In this document: positions 42,559-50,331 of the stretch, one piece after another
How positions within the stretch are numbered: position 1 is the first letter of the stretch
Layout of the letters: each line of letters begins with the position of its first letter
NCBI RefSeq assembly: GCF_002250625.1
Contig: NZ_NMVQ01000010.1
Span: forward strand, 1-59,350
Reading direction: 5' to 3'
Length of the DNA: 59,350 nucleotides
Origin: Enemella dayhoffiae
GTDB lineage: Bacteria > Actinomycetota > Actinomycetes > Propionibacteriales > Propionibacteriaceae
Translations under genes and position numbers: made by a program
The notes under the pieces: generated by a model
The model's input: only the letters and a program-made list of their open reading frames with translations
The model's database searches: none
What the model was told of the DNA's origin: nothing

Positions 42559-42923
42559 CTACACGACCTCTTCTCGTACGGGAGTCCGCTGCTCGAAGTC
42601 GATGGCGCGACGCCGCTCGACATGCTCGCGCGCCCTCGCCCGCAGCAGTAGAAACACGCTGACGGGCCCCATGATGGTCAGCTTCATCGAGTTCCAGATG
42701 CACAGGAGAACCAGGAGGTTCATCCATCCGGGCCCGCCTCCCTCGATGAGATCCAGGAAGACGGCCGCGGCGAGAAGGTACGGGATCGCGAGGAGCATCG
42801 CTGGGATGCCCCACTTGAGGCCGCGGCGGGTGCGGATCGCGTCGAGGAGCCGGTTGGGGGGGGCATGTAGTGGCGCAGGAAGTTGCGGGTGTGGACGCTG
42901 AGGGTCCAGATGAGTCGGAGCAT
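42559..42923 (-). pseudogene. Small membrane protein (annotated sulfate-permease-like family), frameshifted in a C8 tract
   Basis: The N-terminus from ATG 42923 reads MLRLIWTLSVHTRNFLRHYMPP and then breaks at a run of eight C on the minus strand (42856-42863 as G on plus). The other frame continues NRLLDAIRTRRGLKWGIPAMLLAIPYLLAAAVF and ends with IMGPVSVFLLLRARARE. Together they match a short actinobacterial membrane-protein family often labelled sulfate permease. One base inserted or two deleted would restore it. It converges with the GHKL operon. Confidence 0.75.
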
Positions 42924-43228
42924 GGCCGAGTCCTGTCATGGTCTCGGCGACAAGAACCTTGAAGGACTCACCCGCGAGCGGTGGAGCCATACTGTCGCGA
43001 CGAGCGACAGCGCATATTTAGAGGCCGCCTCGTCTTCCACTGTACGACGAACCCCAGACAGCCGGAAGGCCTGTCGACGACGCTTGAAAACGAGGCCATA
43101 GCGACGGTCGAAAACGAGGCCACCCAGACAGATTGGATGGGTGATCTCTATGGAGGATTGGGCTTTGATCCGGCTGGTGTAAGAGTCCCGTGGAGTGGTG
43201 GGCTTGAGGTCATCTCGATGCCGACCGG
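42924..43228. other. Gap of about 300 bases with repeat remnant
   Basis: No gene seen. The stretch contains two copies of GAAAACGAGGCCA 24 bases apart and the left flank of the IS256 element. Confidence 0.4.
43086..43122. repeat. Two copies of GAAAACGAGGCCA
   Basis: The 13-base sequence occurs at 43086-43098 and 43110-43122, a 24-base period. Such short direct repeats occur at ends of IS21-like elements, so this could be a remnant of one. No IS21 gene is visible. Confidence 0.4.
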
Positions 43229-44449
43229 TCAGCCCTTGGTGAGGGCGACGGTGTCAGTCTGCTCGCTCTTGCCGATCTTGGCCATGGATTCTTCGGAGAG
43301 GTAGCGGCGTTCGTCGGTGGCCCATTCGTCGTGGGTGTCGGCCAGGACCGCTCCAACGAGGCGGATGACGGCGGCTTCGTTGGGGAAGATCCCGACGACG
43401 CGGGCGCGGCGTTTGATCTCCTTGTTGAGGCGCTCGAGGGGGTTGGTGGACCAGATCTTGCGCCAGTGCTCGCGCGGGAACACCGCGAAGGCGAGGACCT
43501 CGGCTTTCGCGTCGTCCATGAGGGCACCGATCTTGGGGTAGCGGGCGGCGAGTTCGTCGCGGACTTTGTCCCACTGCTTGCCCATCGAGGCCAGGTCGGG
43601 TTGGGCGAAGATCGTGCGGAACACGGCGGCGACCATCTCGCCCTCGCCCTTGGCCACGTGCGCCAGGACGTTGCGGATGAAGTGGACGCGGCAGCGTTGA
43701 TGCGCACTGCCCTGCATCGCTCGCCCGATCGCGGCGACCAGGCCGGCGTGCTGGTCGGAGATGACGAGCTGGACCCCGGACAGGCCCCGCTTCTTCAACC
43801 CGGTCAGGAAGGCGCGCCAGAACACCTCGTCCTCGCTGTCGCCGACGTCCAACCCGAGGATCTCCCGGCGCCCCTGGCTGGTGACGCCAGTGGCCACCAC
43901 GACCGCCTTGGACACGACCATGCCGTGCTCGGTCCGCACGTGCAGGTAGGTCGCGTCCAGGTACACGTACGGGAACTCGACATGGTCCAGGCGTCGGGTC
44001 CGGAACGCGCCGACCGCTTCGTCCAGCCCGGCACAGATCCGGGACACCTCGGACTTGGAGATCCCGGTCCCACCCAACGCGGTCACCAGGTCGTCGACGT
44101 TGAGGGTCGATACCCCATGCACGTAGGCCTCCATCACGACCGCATACAGGGCTTGGTCGATCCGGCGCCGCGGCGACAGGATGCTCGGGAAGAACGACCC
44201 GGCCCGCAGCTTGGGCACCGCGAGCTCGATGTCGCCGGCGTGAGTGGTCAACAGCCGCGGGCGCGACCCGTTGCGTTCGGTCACCCGGGACTCGGTGCGT
44301 TCGTACCGGCCGGCGCCGATCGCCGCGGTGGCTTCGGCGTCGATCAGCTCCTGCATCGCGACCCGGACACACTCGCGAATGAAATCAGTGCCCTCGCCGG
44401 AGCGGAACACCTCCTGCAGTTCGGACAAGGCAGACTGGGACAAGGCCAT
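43229..44449 (-). CDS. IS256-family transposase
   Basis: The 406-residue protein is a full-length mutator-type transposase with the DDE set: YVYLDATYLHVR (first Asp), VQLVISDQHAGLVAAI (second Asp) and the C-terminal REHWRKIWSTNPLERLNKEIKRR region with the Glu. The HQRCRVHFIRNVLAHV segment is the typical insertion-domain contact region. Ends are not precisely found; imperfect matches (AGAG...TCTCGATG) occur near 43187 and 44490-44515. The gene is intact and inserted near the right island end. Confidence 0.92.
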   Translation of the reverse strand: MALSQSALSELQEVFRSGEGTDFIRECVRVAMQELIDAEATAAIGAGRYERTESRVTERNGSRPRLLTTHAGDIELAVPKLRAGSFFPSILSPRRRIDQALYAVVMEAYVHGVSTLNVDDLVTALGGTGISKSEVSRICAGLDEAVGAFRTRRLDHVEFPYVYLDATYLHVRTEHGMVVSKAVVVATGVTSQGRREILGLDVGDSEDEVFWRAFLTGLKKRGLSGVQLVISDQHAGLVAAIGRAMQGSAHQRCRVHFIRNVLAHVAKGEGEMVAAVFRTIFAQPDLASMGKQWDKVRDELAARYPKIGALMDDAKAEVLAFAVFPREHWRKIWSTNPLERLNKEIKRRARVVGIFPNEAAVIRLVGAVLADTHDEWATDERRYLSEESMAKIGKSEQTDTVALTKG

Positions 44450-44627
44450 CGGTGAGATCTCCTTAGATGCGTGCTTGGGCGGTACACATCGAGAATCTCG
44501 CCGGTGGCCCCTCTAGTCAGGACGCCGCGCCGTCACCCAAACCCCACCACTCCCCGGGGCTCTGTCCGGCTGGTGGCGGACGGTGTTCCGCAGCTGGACC
44601 AGCCAGTGACCACGTCCAGATACGACG

Positions 44628-44664
44628 AAGCCCTGGTGAAAGTTGCCTCTCACCAGGGCTTTTT
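44628..44664 (+). terminator. Hairpin with T-run next to tRNA-Pro
   Basis: AAGCCCTGGTGA and TCACCAGGGCTT form a 12-bp stem with a 10-base loop, followed by TTTT on the plus strand. It lies immediately downstream of the minus-strand tRNA-Pro, so it may serve as its terminator in the other orientation or be bidirectional. Confidence 0.65.
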
Positions 44665-44665
44665 G

Positions 44666-44739
44666 TCGGGATGACAGGATTTGAACCTGCGACCCCCTGA
44701 CCCCCAGTCAGGTGCGCTACCAAGCTGCGCCACATCCCG
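44666..44739 (-). tRNA. tRNA-Pro (anticodon GGG), complete
   Basis: The minus strand folds as a 74-base tRNA: acceptor CGGGATG/CATCCCG, D-arm GCGC...GCGC, anticodon stem CCTGA/TCAGG with loop CTGGGGG (anticodon GGG), T-stem GCAGG/CCTGT with loop TTCAAAT, discriminator A. CCA is not encoded. It lies just inside the right end of the island and differs from the disrupted host tRNA in acceptor and anticodon stems. It probably supplies the function lost by the insertion. Confidence 0.93.
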
Positions 44740-44748
44740 TTATTAAAT

Positions 44749-44820
<72 letters not shown>

Positions 44821-44920
44821 TTATCGTGTTGTACGCCCCGCCGAGCGGGCCGCAGCAACACTACACGAAGTGCGGCGTCCCGCCCAACAGCACGACCGTC
44901 GAACCGTTTGCTCCCATTTT

Positions 44921-44935
44921 GCTAACGTTGCTAAC
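44921..44935. promoter_or_regulatory. GCTAAC direct-repeat motif upstream of phasin 1
   Basis: GCTAACGTTGCTAAC is a direct repeat of GCTAAC with a 3-base spacer, ending 26 bases before ATG 44962. A 14-of-15 match lies in the same position before the second phasin gene (48146-48160). A shared operator or promoter element is likely. Confidence 0.6.
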
Positions 44936-44961
44936 TCCAACCGGCGAGAAGGAGTTCATTG

Positions 44962-45618
44962 ATGACCGAGTCCGAGCCGCCCAGCACTGAGACCCCCGGC
45001 ACCGGCCCGAGCCAGCCTCCGGCGAGGAAGGCCCCGGCCAAGAAGGTGCCGGTCACGAAGGCCCCTGCCACGAAGGCGCCCGTCACCAAATCGCCCACCG
45101 CCAAGGCTTCAGCAGCCCCCAAGGTTCCCACCCCCGCATCACCCACAACTGAAAACGCCCAGAAGTCGACCGAGCAGCCGACGCCGCAGAACCGACAGAT
45201 CATGGAGCAGACAATGGACCAGGCAGACAAGATGACCGAGCAGAGCGCCGACCAGGCCAAGCAGTTCACCCAGCAGAGCAACGACCAGGCCAAGCAGTTC
45301 ACCGAGCAGGCCTCCAAGCAGGCGCAGCAGTTCAGCGACCAGGCCGCCAAGAACATGTCCGAGGCGACCGCGGCCGCCGAGGAGAGCGTCCAGCGGATCC
45401 GTCAGTTCAACGAGCAGCTGATCGAGTCGTCCAAGGAGTCGGGCCGCAACGCGCTGGACTCCTACGAGCACGCCCTGAAGCGGATGCTCGAGTTCCAGCG
45501 TTCGATGGCCGACTCCAGCCAGATCGAGTGGGTGTCCAACCTGGCCAAGGTGCAGACCCAGTTCGTCGAGGACCTCACCTCCGCCTACACCAAGGCCGCC
45601 CGCGACCTGATGAAGTGA
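44962..45618 (+). CDS. Phasin-like PHA granule protein with Lys/Ala/Pro-rich N-terminal tail
   Basis: The 218-residue product has a disordered N-terminus rich in KAPAKK/TKAPATK repeats (about residues 18-60), a Gln/Ala-rich coiled region (DQAKQFTQQSNDQAKQFTEQ), and a C-terminal phasin-like domain (ESGRNALDSYEHALKRMLEFQRSMADSSQIEWV). The last domain matches the second phasin at 48196. The tail resembles histone-H1-like DNA-binding tails of PhaF. It would coat granules and may tether them to DNA. ATG 44962 is chosen for the GAGAAGGAG ribosome site. Confidence 0.8.
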   Translation: MTESEPPSTETPGTGPSQPPARKAPAKKVPVTKAPATKAPVTKSPTAKASAAPKVPTPASPTTENAQKSTEQPTPQNRQIMEQTMDQADKMTEQSADQAKQFTQQSNDQAKQFTEQASKQAQQFSDQAAKNMSEATAAAEESVQRIRQFNEQLIESSKESGRNALDSYEHALKRMLEFQRSMADSSQIEWVSNLAKVQTQFVEDLTSAYTKAARDLMK

Positions 45619-45624
45619 CCCGTT

Positions 45625-45700
45625 CCGTGGCGTACGCCGATCCGCAACCACGGTTCGGCGTACGCCACGGCCACACCCCCCGTCGAAGCACGGGGGGTGT
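45625..45700 (+). terminator. Two consecutive hairpins after phasin 1
   Basis: A perfect 16-bp stem (CCGTGGCGTACGCCGA, 45625-45640, with 45655-45670) is followed by an 11-bp stem (ACACCCCCCGT, 45673-45683, with 45690-45700). The first stem contains GGCGTACGCC. There is little T-run, so this may be a processing or rho-type terminator and may hold back read-through into the phaC operon. Confidence 0.6.
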
Positions 45701-45776
45701 TCCAACTCCCCAGGCCCCTGTTCCGGATGCGCAGCGGCCCAGTAGCATCAATCACGTCCTCGACGAAGGGTCGACC

Positions 45777-46190
45777 ATGGCAGAGCAAGAGACCGTCTCC
45801 CAGCAGTTGCGTAAGGCGCTGGACGATTTCCTCAAGGGCCAGGGGGCTGGGCTGGAAGAGGTGGTGAACACCCGCGCCTTCGGATCCCTGGTCGCCCAGA
45901 CCACCGGCAACCTGGTGGCCCTGACCCGGATCAGCAACGAGGTGCTCGATCTGGCGATCCGCAACTCCCGGCTGGCGGGACGCCGCGACGTCGCCTCGCT
46001 GGGGCGCCAGCTGGCGCGTACCGAGGAGAAGCTCGAGCGGGTGCTCCAGGTCGTCGAACGTCTCGAGGACGAGTTGGCCGACTCCCGAGCCCGCAACGCC
46101 GAACTGGAAGAGGCCGCAGCCCGGCGTACCACCTCCTCCGCGGCGACGACGGCCAAGTCCGCAGTCACCGCCAAGCGAGCCCCGAAGTGA
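45777..46190 (+). CDS. Small coiled-coil protein upstream of phaC (possible PHA synthase partner)
   Basis: The 137-residue protein starts MAEQETVSQQLRKALDDFLKGQGAGLEEVV and has a long amphipathic helix with a heptad-like region (RTEEKLERVLQVVERLEDELADSRARNAELEEAAA) and a basic Ala/Lys tail (TAKSAVTAKRAPK). Class III and IV PHA synthases need a helical partner (PhaE or PhaR). Here the size, position and TGATG overlap with phaC support such a role, but sequence similarity to PhaE is not obvious. A granule-associated role is equally possible. Confidence 0.65.
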   Translation: MAEQETVSQQLRKALDDFLKGQGAGLEEVVNTRAFGSLVAQTTGNLVALTRISNEVLDLAIRNSRLAGRRDVASLGRQLARTEEKLERVLQVVERLEDELADSRARNAELEEAAARRTTSSAATTAKSAVTAKRAPK

Positions 46191-47245
46191 TGTCGCTGCT
46201 CAAGGAGGCCCTGAACCTGCCAAGGACCCTTCTGGAGTACAACAACATCCTGCTCACCACCGAGGACGCCAAGGTCGGGGTGACCGGTAAGGACGAGATC
46301 TGGACCTATCGCCGCACCACGCTGTTTCGCTTCCGCAGCAGGAATCGCAAGCACCCGGTGCCGATCCTGCTCACCTTCGCGCTGATCAACCGGCCGGACA
46401 TCTTCGACCTGAGCCCGGAGAACAGCTTCGTGGGGTTCCTGCTCGGGGAGGGCTTCGACGTCTACCTGGTCGACTGGGGCTATCCGCAGGAGGAGGACTC
46501 GGACATCGGGATCGACGACCTTGTGTGCGACCACCTGCCGTGGGCGATCCGGGAGGTGCTGCGCGACAGCGGCGCCAAGGAGATCACCCTGGTCGGTTGG
46601 TGCATCGGGGCCGTGATCACCTCCATGTACCTCGCGCTCACCCCCGACGCACCGGTGCGCAACTACATCTCGCTCACGATGCCGCTGGACACCGAGGACA
46701 CCACCTTCGCCCGCTGGCTCGGCCCCGAGGAATTCGACGTGGACCAGCTGGCCGACTCGATGCCCTACCTGCCGGGCGCCGCGGTGGACCTGTACAACAA
46801 GCTGCTCAAGCCCGTGCCGAACCTGATCGGCACGCCCTTGCGCCTGTACCAGCAGGTGCAGGACGGCACCGCTCGCCGCGCCGCCTACCAGTCGATGGCC
46901 AAGTGGGTCGCCGACAACCCCAACTTCACCGCCCGCGCGTTCCAGCAGTGGGTCACCTGGATGTACAAGGACAACCGACTGATCTCGGGGCGGATCCGCC
47001 TGCGCGGCCAGCGGGTCGACCTGTCCAGGATCACCACGCCGATGTTGGTGGTCACCGCCAGCTATGACCACATCGCCCCCCGCGACGGCACGATGCCGCT
47101 GTTCGACATCGTGTCCAGCACCGACATCCAGCACCTGGACGGGGTGGGCGGTCACATCGGGCTGATGGCCGGCTCCAAGGCCCGGCGCGAGATCTGGCCG
47201 CAGATCTCCGAGTGGCTGACCGCCCGGCAACCGGCCACCCACTGA
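46190..47245 (+). CDS. phaC: PHA synthase, class III-like PhaC
   Basis: The 351-residue alpha/beta hydrolase has the PhaC lipase-like box with C138 (VGWCIGAV), D293 (TASYDHIAP) and H322 (GGHIGLMAG) as catalytic triad. The length matches class III synthases (about 355) rather than class I (about 590). The DIFDLSPENSFVGFLLGEGFDVYLVDWGYP segment is a hallmark. It polymerises (R)-3-hydroxyacyl-CoA. It is overlapped at the start by the small coiled-coil gene and followed by phaB. Confidence 0.92.
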   Translation: MSLLKEALNLPRTLLEYNNILLTTEDAKVGVTGKDEIWTYRRTTLFRFRSRNRKHPVPILLTFALINRPDIFDLSPENSFVGFLLGEGFDVYLVDWGYPQEEDSDIGIDDLVCDHLPWAIREVLRDSGAKEITLVGWCIGAVITSMYLALTPDAPVRNYISLTMPLDTEDTTFARWLGPEEFDVDQLADSMPYLPGAAVDLYNKLLKPVPNLIGTPLRLYQQVQDGTARRAAYQSMAKWVADNPNFTARAFQQWVTWMYKDNRLISGRIRLRGQRVDLSRITTPMLVVTASYDHIAPRDGTMPLFDIVSSTDIQHLDGVGGHIGLMAGSKARREIWPQISEWLTARQPATH

Positions 47246-47284
47246 GACTTCCCCGCACACCCGTAGCGAGCACAGGGAGCAACG

Positions 47285-48100
47285 ATGGCGGAACAGGAAG
47301 CAGGCAGCACAGAAGGCCGGTTCAGCGGCAAGGTGGCGCTGGTCACCGGCGGCACCCGTGGGATCGGTGCCGCCATCAGCCGGGGCCTGGCCGAGCAGGG
47401 CGCCACGGTGGCGATGGGTTACGGCAAGGACACCGCCCGGGCCGAGGAGTTCCTCGACGAGTTGCGGTCCGCGATGCCCGGCGGCACGTTCTCCACCCAT
47501 CAGGGCAACGTGGCCTCCGGTGACGACTGCCGGCGGACCGTCCAGGAGGTGATCGACACCCACGGACGGCTCGACATCCTGGTCAACAACGCCGGGATCA
47601 CCCGCGACAGAACCGTGTTGAAGATGGATGACGACGACTGGACCGCGGTGCTCCAGGTGAACCTGTCCGGGACGTTCTTCATGGCCCAGGCTGCGCTGAA
47701 GCACATGCTGGAGCGTGGCACCGGCCGGATCGTCAACGTGTCCTCGATCATCGGCGAGATGGGCAACATCGGGCAGGCGAACTACGCGGCTTCCAAGTCC
47801 GGGCTGTTCGGGCTCACCAAGACCCTGGCGCGAGAGGCCGTGTTCTATCTGCAGCGCGCCGACAAGCTGCACGACAACTCGATCGGTGTCACCGTGAACA
47901 CCGTCACCCCGGGTTATGTGAACACCGAGATGGTGGAAGCCGTGCCCGACAAGGTGCTGGACAAGATCAAGGGCAACATCCCGATGGCCCGGCTGGCTGA
48001 TCCGGACGAGATCGCCCGAGTGGTGGGGTTCCTGTGCGCGGACAAGTCGGCGTACATCACCGGCCAGGTGTGGGGCGTCAACGGCGGCATGGACATGTGA
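47285..48100 (+). CDS. phaB: Acetoacetyl-CoA reductase PhaB (SDR)
   Basis: The 271-residue short-chain dehydrogenase has [12 protein letters not shown] (cofactor loop), NNAGITRD and the S-Y-K triad (VNVSSIIGEMGNIGQANYAASKSGL). The IGQANYAASKSG and VKMDDDDW-like segments match PhaB. It reduces acetoacetyl-CoA to (R)-3-hydroxybutyryl-CoA, the substrate for PhaC. It follows phaC by 39 bases with a good ribosome-binding site. phaA is not in the window. Confidence 0.92.
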   Translation: MAEQEAGSTEGRFSGKVALVTGGTRGIGAAISRGLAEQGATVAMGYGKDTARAEEFLDELRSAMPGGTFSTHQGNVASGDDCRRTVQEVIDTHGRLDILVNNAGITRDRTVLKMDDDDWTAVLQVNLSGTFFMAQAALKHMLERGTGRIVNVSSIIGEMGNIGQANYAASKSGLFGLTKTLAREAVFYLQRADKLHDNSIGVTVNTVTPGYVNTEMVEAVPDKVLDKIKGNIPMARLADPDEIARVVGFLCADKSAYITGQVWGVNGGMDM

Positions 48101-48145
48101 GGCGTACGCCACAGCGCGCTGGTTTTGCTCGTTAGCTGGATGCGT

Positions 48146-48160
48146 GCTAGCGTTGCTAAC
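48146..48160. promoter_or_regulatory. GCTAAC-type motif upstream of phasin 2
   Basis: GCTAGCGTTGCTAAC differs from the phasin 1 element at one base and ends 35 bases before ATG 48196. A further half-site GTTAGC lies at 48131-48136. Confidence 0.6.
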
Positions 48161-48195
48161 GCAAGCAGCGTACAAGACACGAAGGAGCCACCGAC

Positions 48196-48477
48196 ATGAA
48201 CGAGAACAGCACTTTCGCCGACAGCACCAAGCAGTTCGAGGAGAACGTCCAGCGCGCCAAGGACTTCAACGCCCGCGTCCTGGAGTCCTCGAAGGCCACC
48301 GGCCGCCTCGCGGTCGACAACTACGAGAAGGCCGTCAAGAGCACCCTCGACTTCCAGCGTCAGCTGGCCGGCGCCAGCCAGGTCGAGTGGGCCACCTCGG
48401 TGGCCAACACCCAGATCCAGCTCGCCCAGGACGTCACCGACGCCTGGACCAAGGCTGCCCGCGAACTGCTCAAGTGA
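48196..48477 (+). CDS. Short phasin-like PHA granule protein
   Basis: The 93-residue helical protein (KQFEENVQRAKDFNARVLESSKATGRLAVDNYEKAVKSTLDFQRQLAGASQVEWATSVANTQIQLAQDV) corresponds to the C-terminal domain of the larger phasin at 44962. Small phasins cover the granule surface and control granule size and number. It has its own GCTAAC motif and GAAGGAG ribosome site and ends at a strong terminator, so it is probably made as a single-gene transcript at high levels. Confidence 0.85.
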   Translation: MNENSTFADSTKQFEENVQRAKDFNARVLESSKATGRLAVDNYEKAVKSTLDFQRQLAGASQVEWATSVANTQIQLAQDVTDAWTKAARELLK

Positions 48478-48496
48478 GCGGTCGCTGACCCCCGCG

Positions 48497-48530
48497 CGAC
48501 GGCCCCGCTGGGACTCCAGCGGGGCCGTCG
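48497..48530 (+). terminator. Terminator hairpin after phasin 2
   Basis: CGACGGCCCCGCT (48497-48509) pairs with AGCGGGGCCGTCG (48518-48530), a 13-bp GC-rich stem with an 8-base loop. There is no long T-run. Confidence 0.7.
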
Positions 48531-48679
48531 TCGTCCCTGGCTCCAGCACCCGACCGGTATCGGTTGGGTCACCAACCGTCCCGACACATGGTCCGCAGGG
48601 TGTCTTTCGCCCAAACTCTGGGTAATACTGCACAGTAGCCCAGTTGCATGGTTGGGCACGCGACTCCGAGGAGGCAGTC

Positions 48680-49927
48680 ATGACTCTGCTCACACCGAAG
48701 GTCCCCGACCGCATCGTCGAGTCCTGGCTCGACGCCACCGTCGGCGGCTGGGAAGCGGTGGGCCGAGCCACCGTCGAATACTGGGCAGGCGCCTGGCGCC
48801 GCGGCGCGACGCCCCTCGACGTGACCACCGACCTGTGGCGTTGGTACGCCACGGCGAGCCGCCGGGAGCGCCCCCAGTGGGCGCACGAGCACCGCCTGGT
48901 CCGCGAGTGGCCGATCGCGCGACTGCGCGACTATTCCACCGATGACGCCGATCCCGAGCAGGTGCCCACCCTGCTGCTGCCACCCCAGGCCGGTCACGAC
49001 TCCTGCATCGTCGACTACGCCGAGGGACAGAGCCAGATTCTGACCGCCCGCGAGTCCGGGTGCACCCGCGTGCTCGCCCTGGACTGGGTCGGGGCGACCC
49101 GGGAGACCCGCAACGCCGGGATCGACGACTACATCGACGTGCTGCGCGAAGCCATCGAGGGACTCGGCGGCAGGGCCAACCTGGTGGGCGACTGCCAGGG
49201 CGGCTGGCTGGCCACCATCTTCACCGCGCTGCACCCCGAGCTGGTGCACAGCCTGACCATCGCCGGGGCACCGATCGACTTCCACGCCGGCGAGCCGCTG
49301 ATCCACGACTGGGTCCGCTACCTGACCCCCGGCGAGGACCTGTCGTTCTATCGCTCCGTGGTCGCCGCCAACGACGGCGTGCTGCCGGGCTCGTTCCTGC
49401 TCGGCGGCTTCATCGGGATGCAGCTGAACAAGGAGCTGGATCGCCAGCTCCAGCTGTTGGCGCACCTGCACGAACCCGACTACGTCCAGCGCTACCGCAC
49501 CTTCGAGACCTGGTTCCAGTGGACCCAGGCACTTCCGGGCACGTTCTATCTCTGGGTGGTCGAACACCTGTTCCAGAAGAACGAGCTGATCCAGGGCACC
49601 TTGGAGGTCAAGGGGCAACTCGTCGACCTCGGCCGGATCGACTGCCCGCTGTTCCTGATGGCCGGCAGGACCGACCACATCACTCCCCCGCCGCAGGTGT
49701 GGGCGCTCGCCGACTATGTGTCGACCGACCCCGACAAGGTGGGCCGACAGATTTCCGACGGCGGGCACCTGGGTCTGTTCATGGGTCACGAGGCGCTGGC
49801 CAACCACTGGCCGGTGGTGTTCGGACAGATCGCCGAGCTCTCCCGCCCCGGACGGGAACTGACCGGCGTACGCGACCAGGCGTCCCGTCCGCCGGCCCGG
49901 CCCGCCAAGCGGCAGACCCGCAACTGA
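48680..49927 (+). CDS. Second PHA synthase-like alpha/beta hydrolase
   Basis: The 415-residue protein has a PhaC-type box with C172 (LVGDCQGGWLATIF), the catalytic Asp in AGRTDHITPP and His in DGGHLGLFMG. An N-terminal helical region (RIVESWLDATVGGWEAVGRATVEYWAGAW) resembles phasin/PhaE-like helices. The box is GDCQGG, not GWCIGA, so it belongs to a separate branch. It could be a second synthase or an intracellular PHA-handling hydrolase. The GAGGAGG Shine-Dalgarno precedes ATG 48680. Confidence 0.75.
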   Translation: MTLLTPKVPDRIVESWLDATVGGWEAVGRATVEYWAGAWRRGATPLDVTTDLWRWYATASRRERPQWAHEHRLVREWPIARLRDYSTDDADPEQVPTLLLPPQAGHDSCIVDYAEGQSQILTARESGCTRVLALDWVGATRETRNAGIDDYIDVLREAIEGLGGRANLVGDCQGGWLATIFTALHPELVHSLTIAGAPIDFHAGEPLIHDWVRYLTPGEDLSFYRSVVAANDGVLPGSFLLGGFIGMQLNKELDRQLQLLAHLHEPDYVQRYRTFETWFQWTQALPGTFYLWVVEHLFQKNELIQGTLEVKGQLVDLGRIDCPLFLMAGRTDHITPPPQVWALADYVSTDPDKVGRQISDGGHLGLFMGHEALANHWPVVFGQIAELSRPGRELTGVRDQASRPPARPAKRQTRN

Positions 49928-49950
49928 CGACCCTGGTCCGCCGCCGCGGG

Positions 49951-50322
49951 TCAGTCGGGGTGGCGTACCCGATTGGCGTCGACGAAGGAACGGTAGACCT
50001 CGCTCAGCGAACGACGCTGCGCGGCGGTGAGCTCCGACGCACTGTCGATGGCGCGCTGCAGATCGGTCTTCTCGCCGGCCTCGGCCTTGGCCGATACGTA
50101 GCCCGCCCGCTGGTAGAGCTCATCCACGCTGATCCCGAGCGCGGTGGCGATCCCCGCGGCCACCCCCGCCGACGGCGCCCGTAGGCCGCGCTCGATCTGC
50201 GACAGGTAGGGGTTCGAGATCCCCACCATGGTCGACATCTGGCGCATCGACAGCTCCGCCAGCTCACGCTGCTGGCGGATGAAGGTCCCGAGCAGGGACT
50301 TGGGCGGTTCGGTCTCACTCAC
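49951..50322 (-). CDS. XRE-family transcriptional regulator
   Basis: The 123-residue protein has an N-terminal HTH (LGTFIRQQRELAELSMRQMSTMVGISNPYLSQIERGLRAPS) and a C-terminal helical region (AGEKTDLQRAIDSASELTAAQRRSLSEVYRSFV). Its position at the end of the PHA cluster, convergent with the second synthase gene, makes it a candidate regulator of the phasin/pha genes. The mycobacterial parallel of an XRE regulator next to a phasin-like heparin-binding hemagglutinin gene is from memory. Confidence 0.85.
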   Translation of the reverse strand: MSETEPPKSLLGTFIRQQRELAELSMRQMSTMVGISNPYLSQIERGLRAPSAGVAAGIATALGISVDELYQRAGYVSAKAEAGEKTDLQRAIDSASELTAAQRRSLSEVYRSFVDANRVRHPD

Positions 50323-50331
50323 CCGATCAGC

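Noticed and set aside
43170-44520. Exact ends of the IS256 element
   Set aside because: Only short imperfect matches (AGAG, TCTCGATG) were found, so I do not define terminal inverted repeats or a target duplication.
45752-48175. Long frame antisense to the phaC and phaB genes
   Set aside because: Sense genes are well matched to PHA enzymes; the antisense frame shows no domain.
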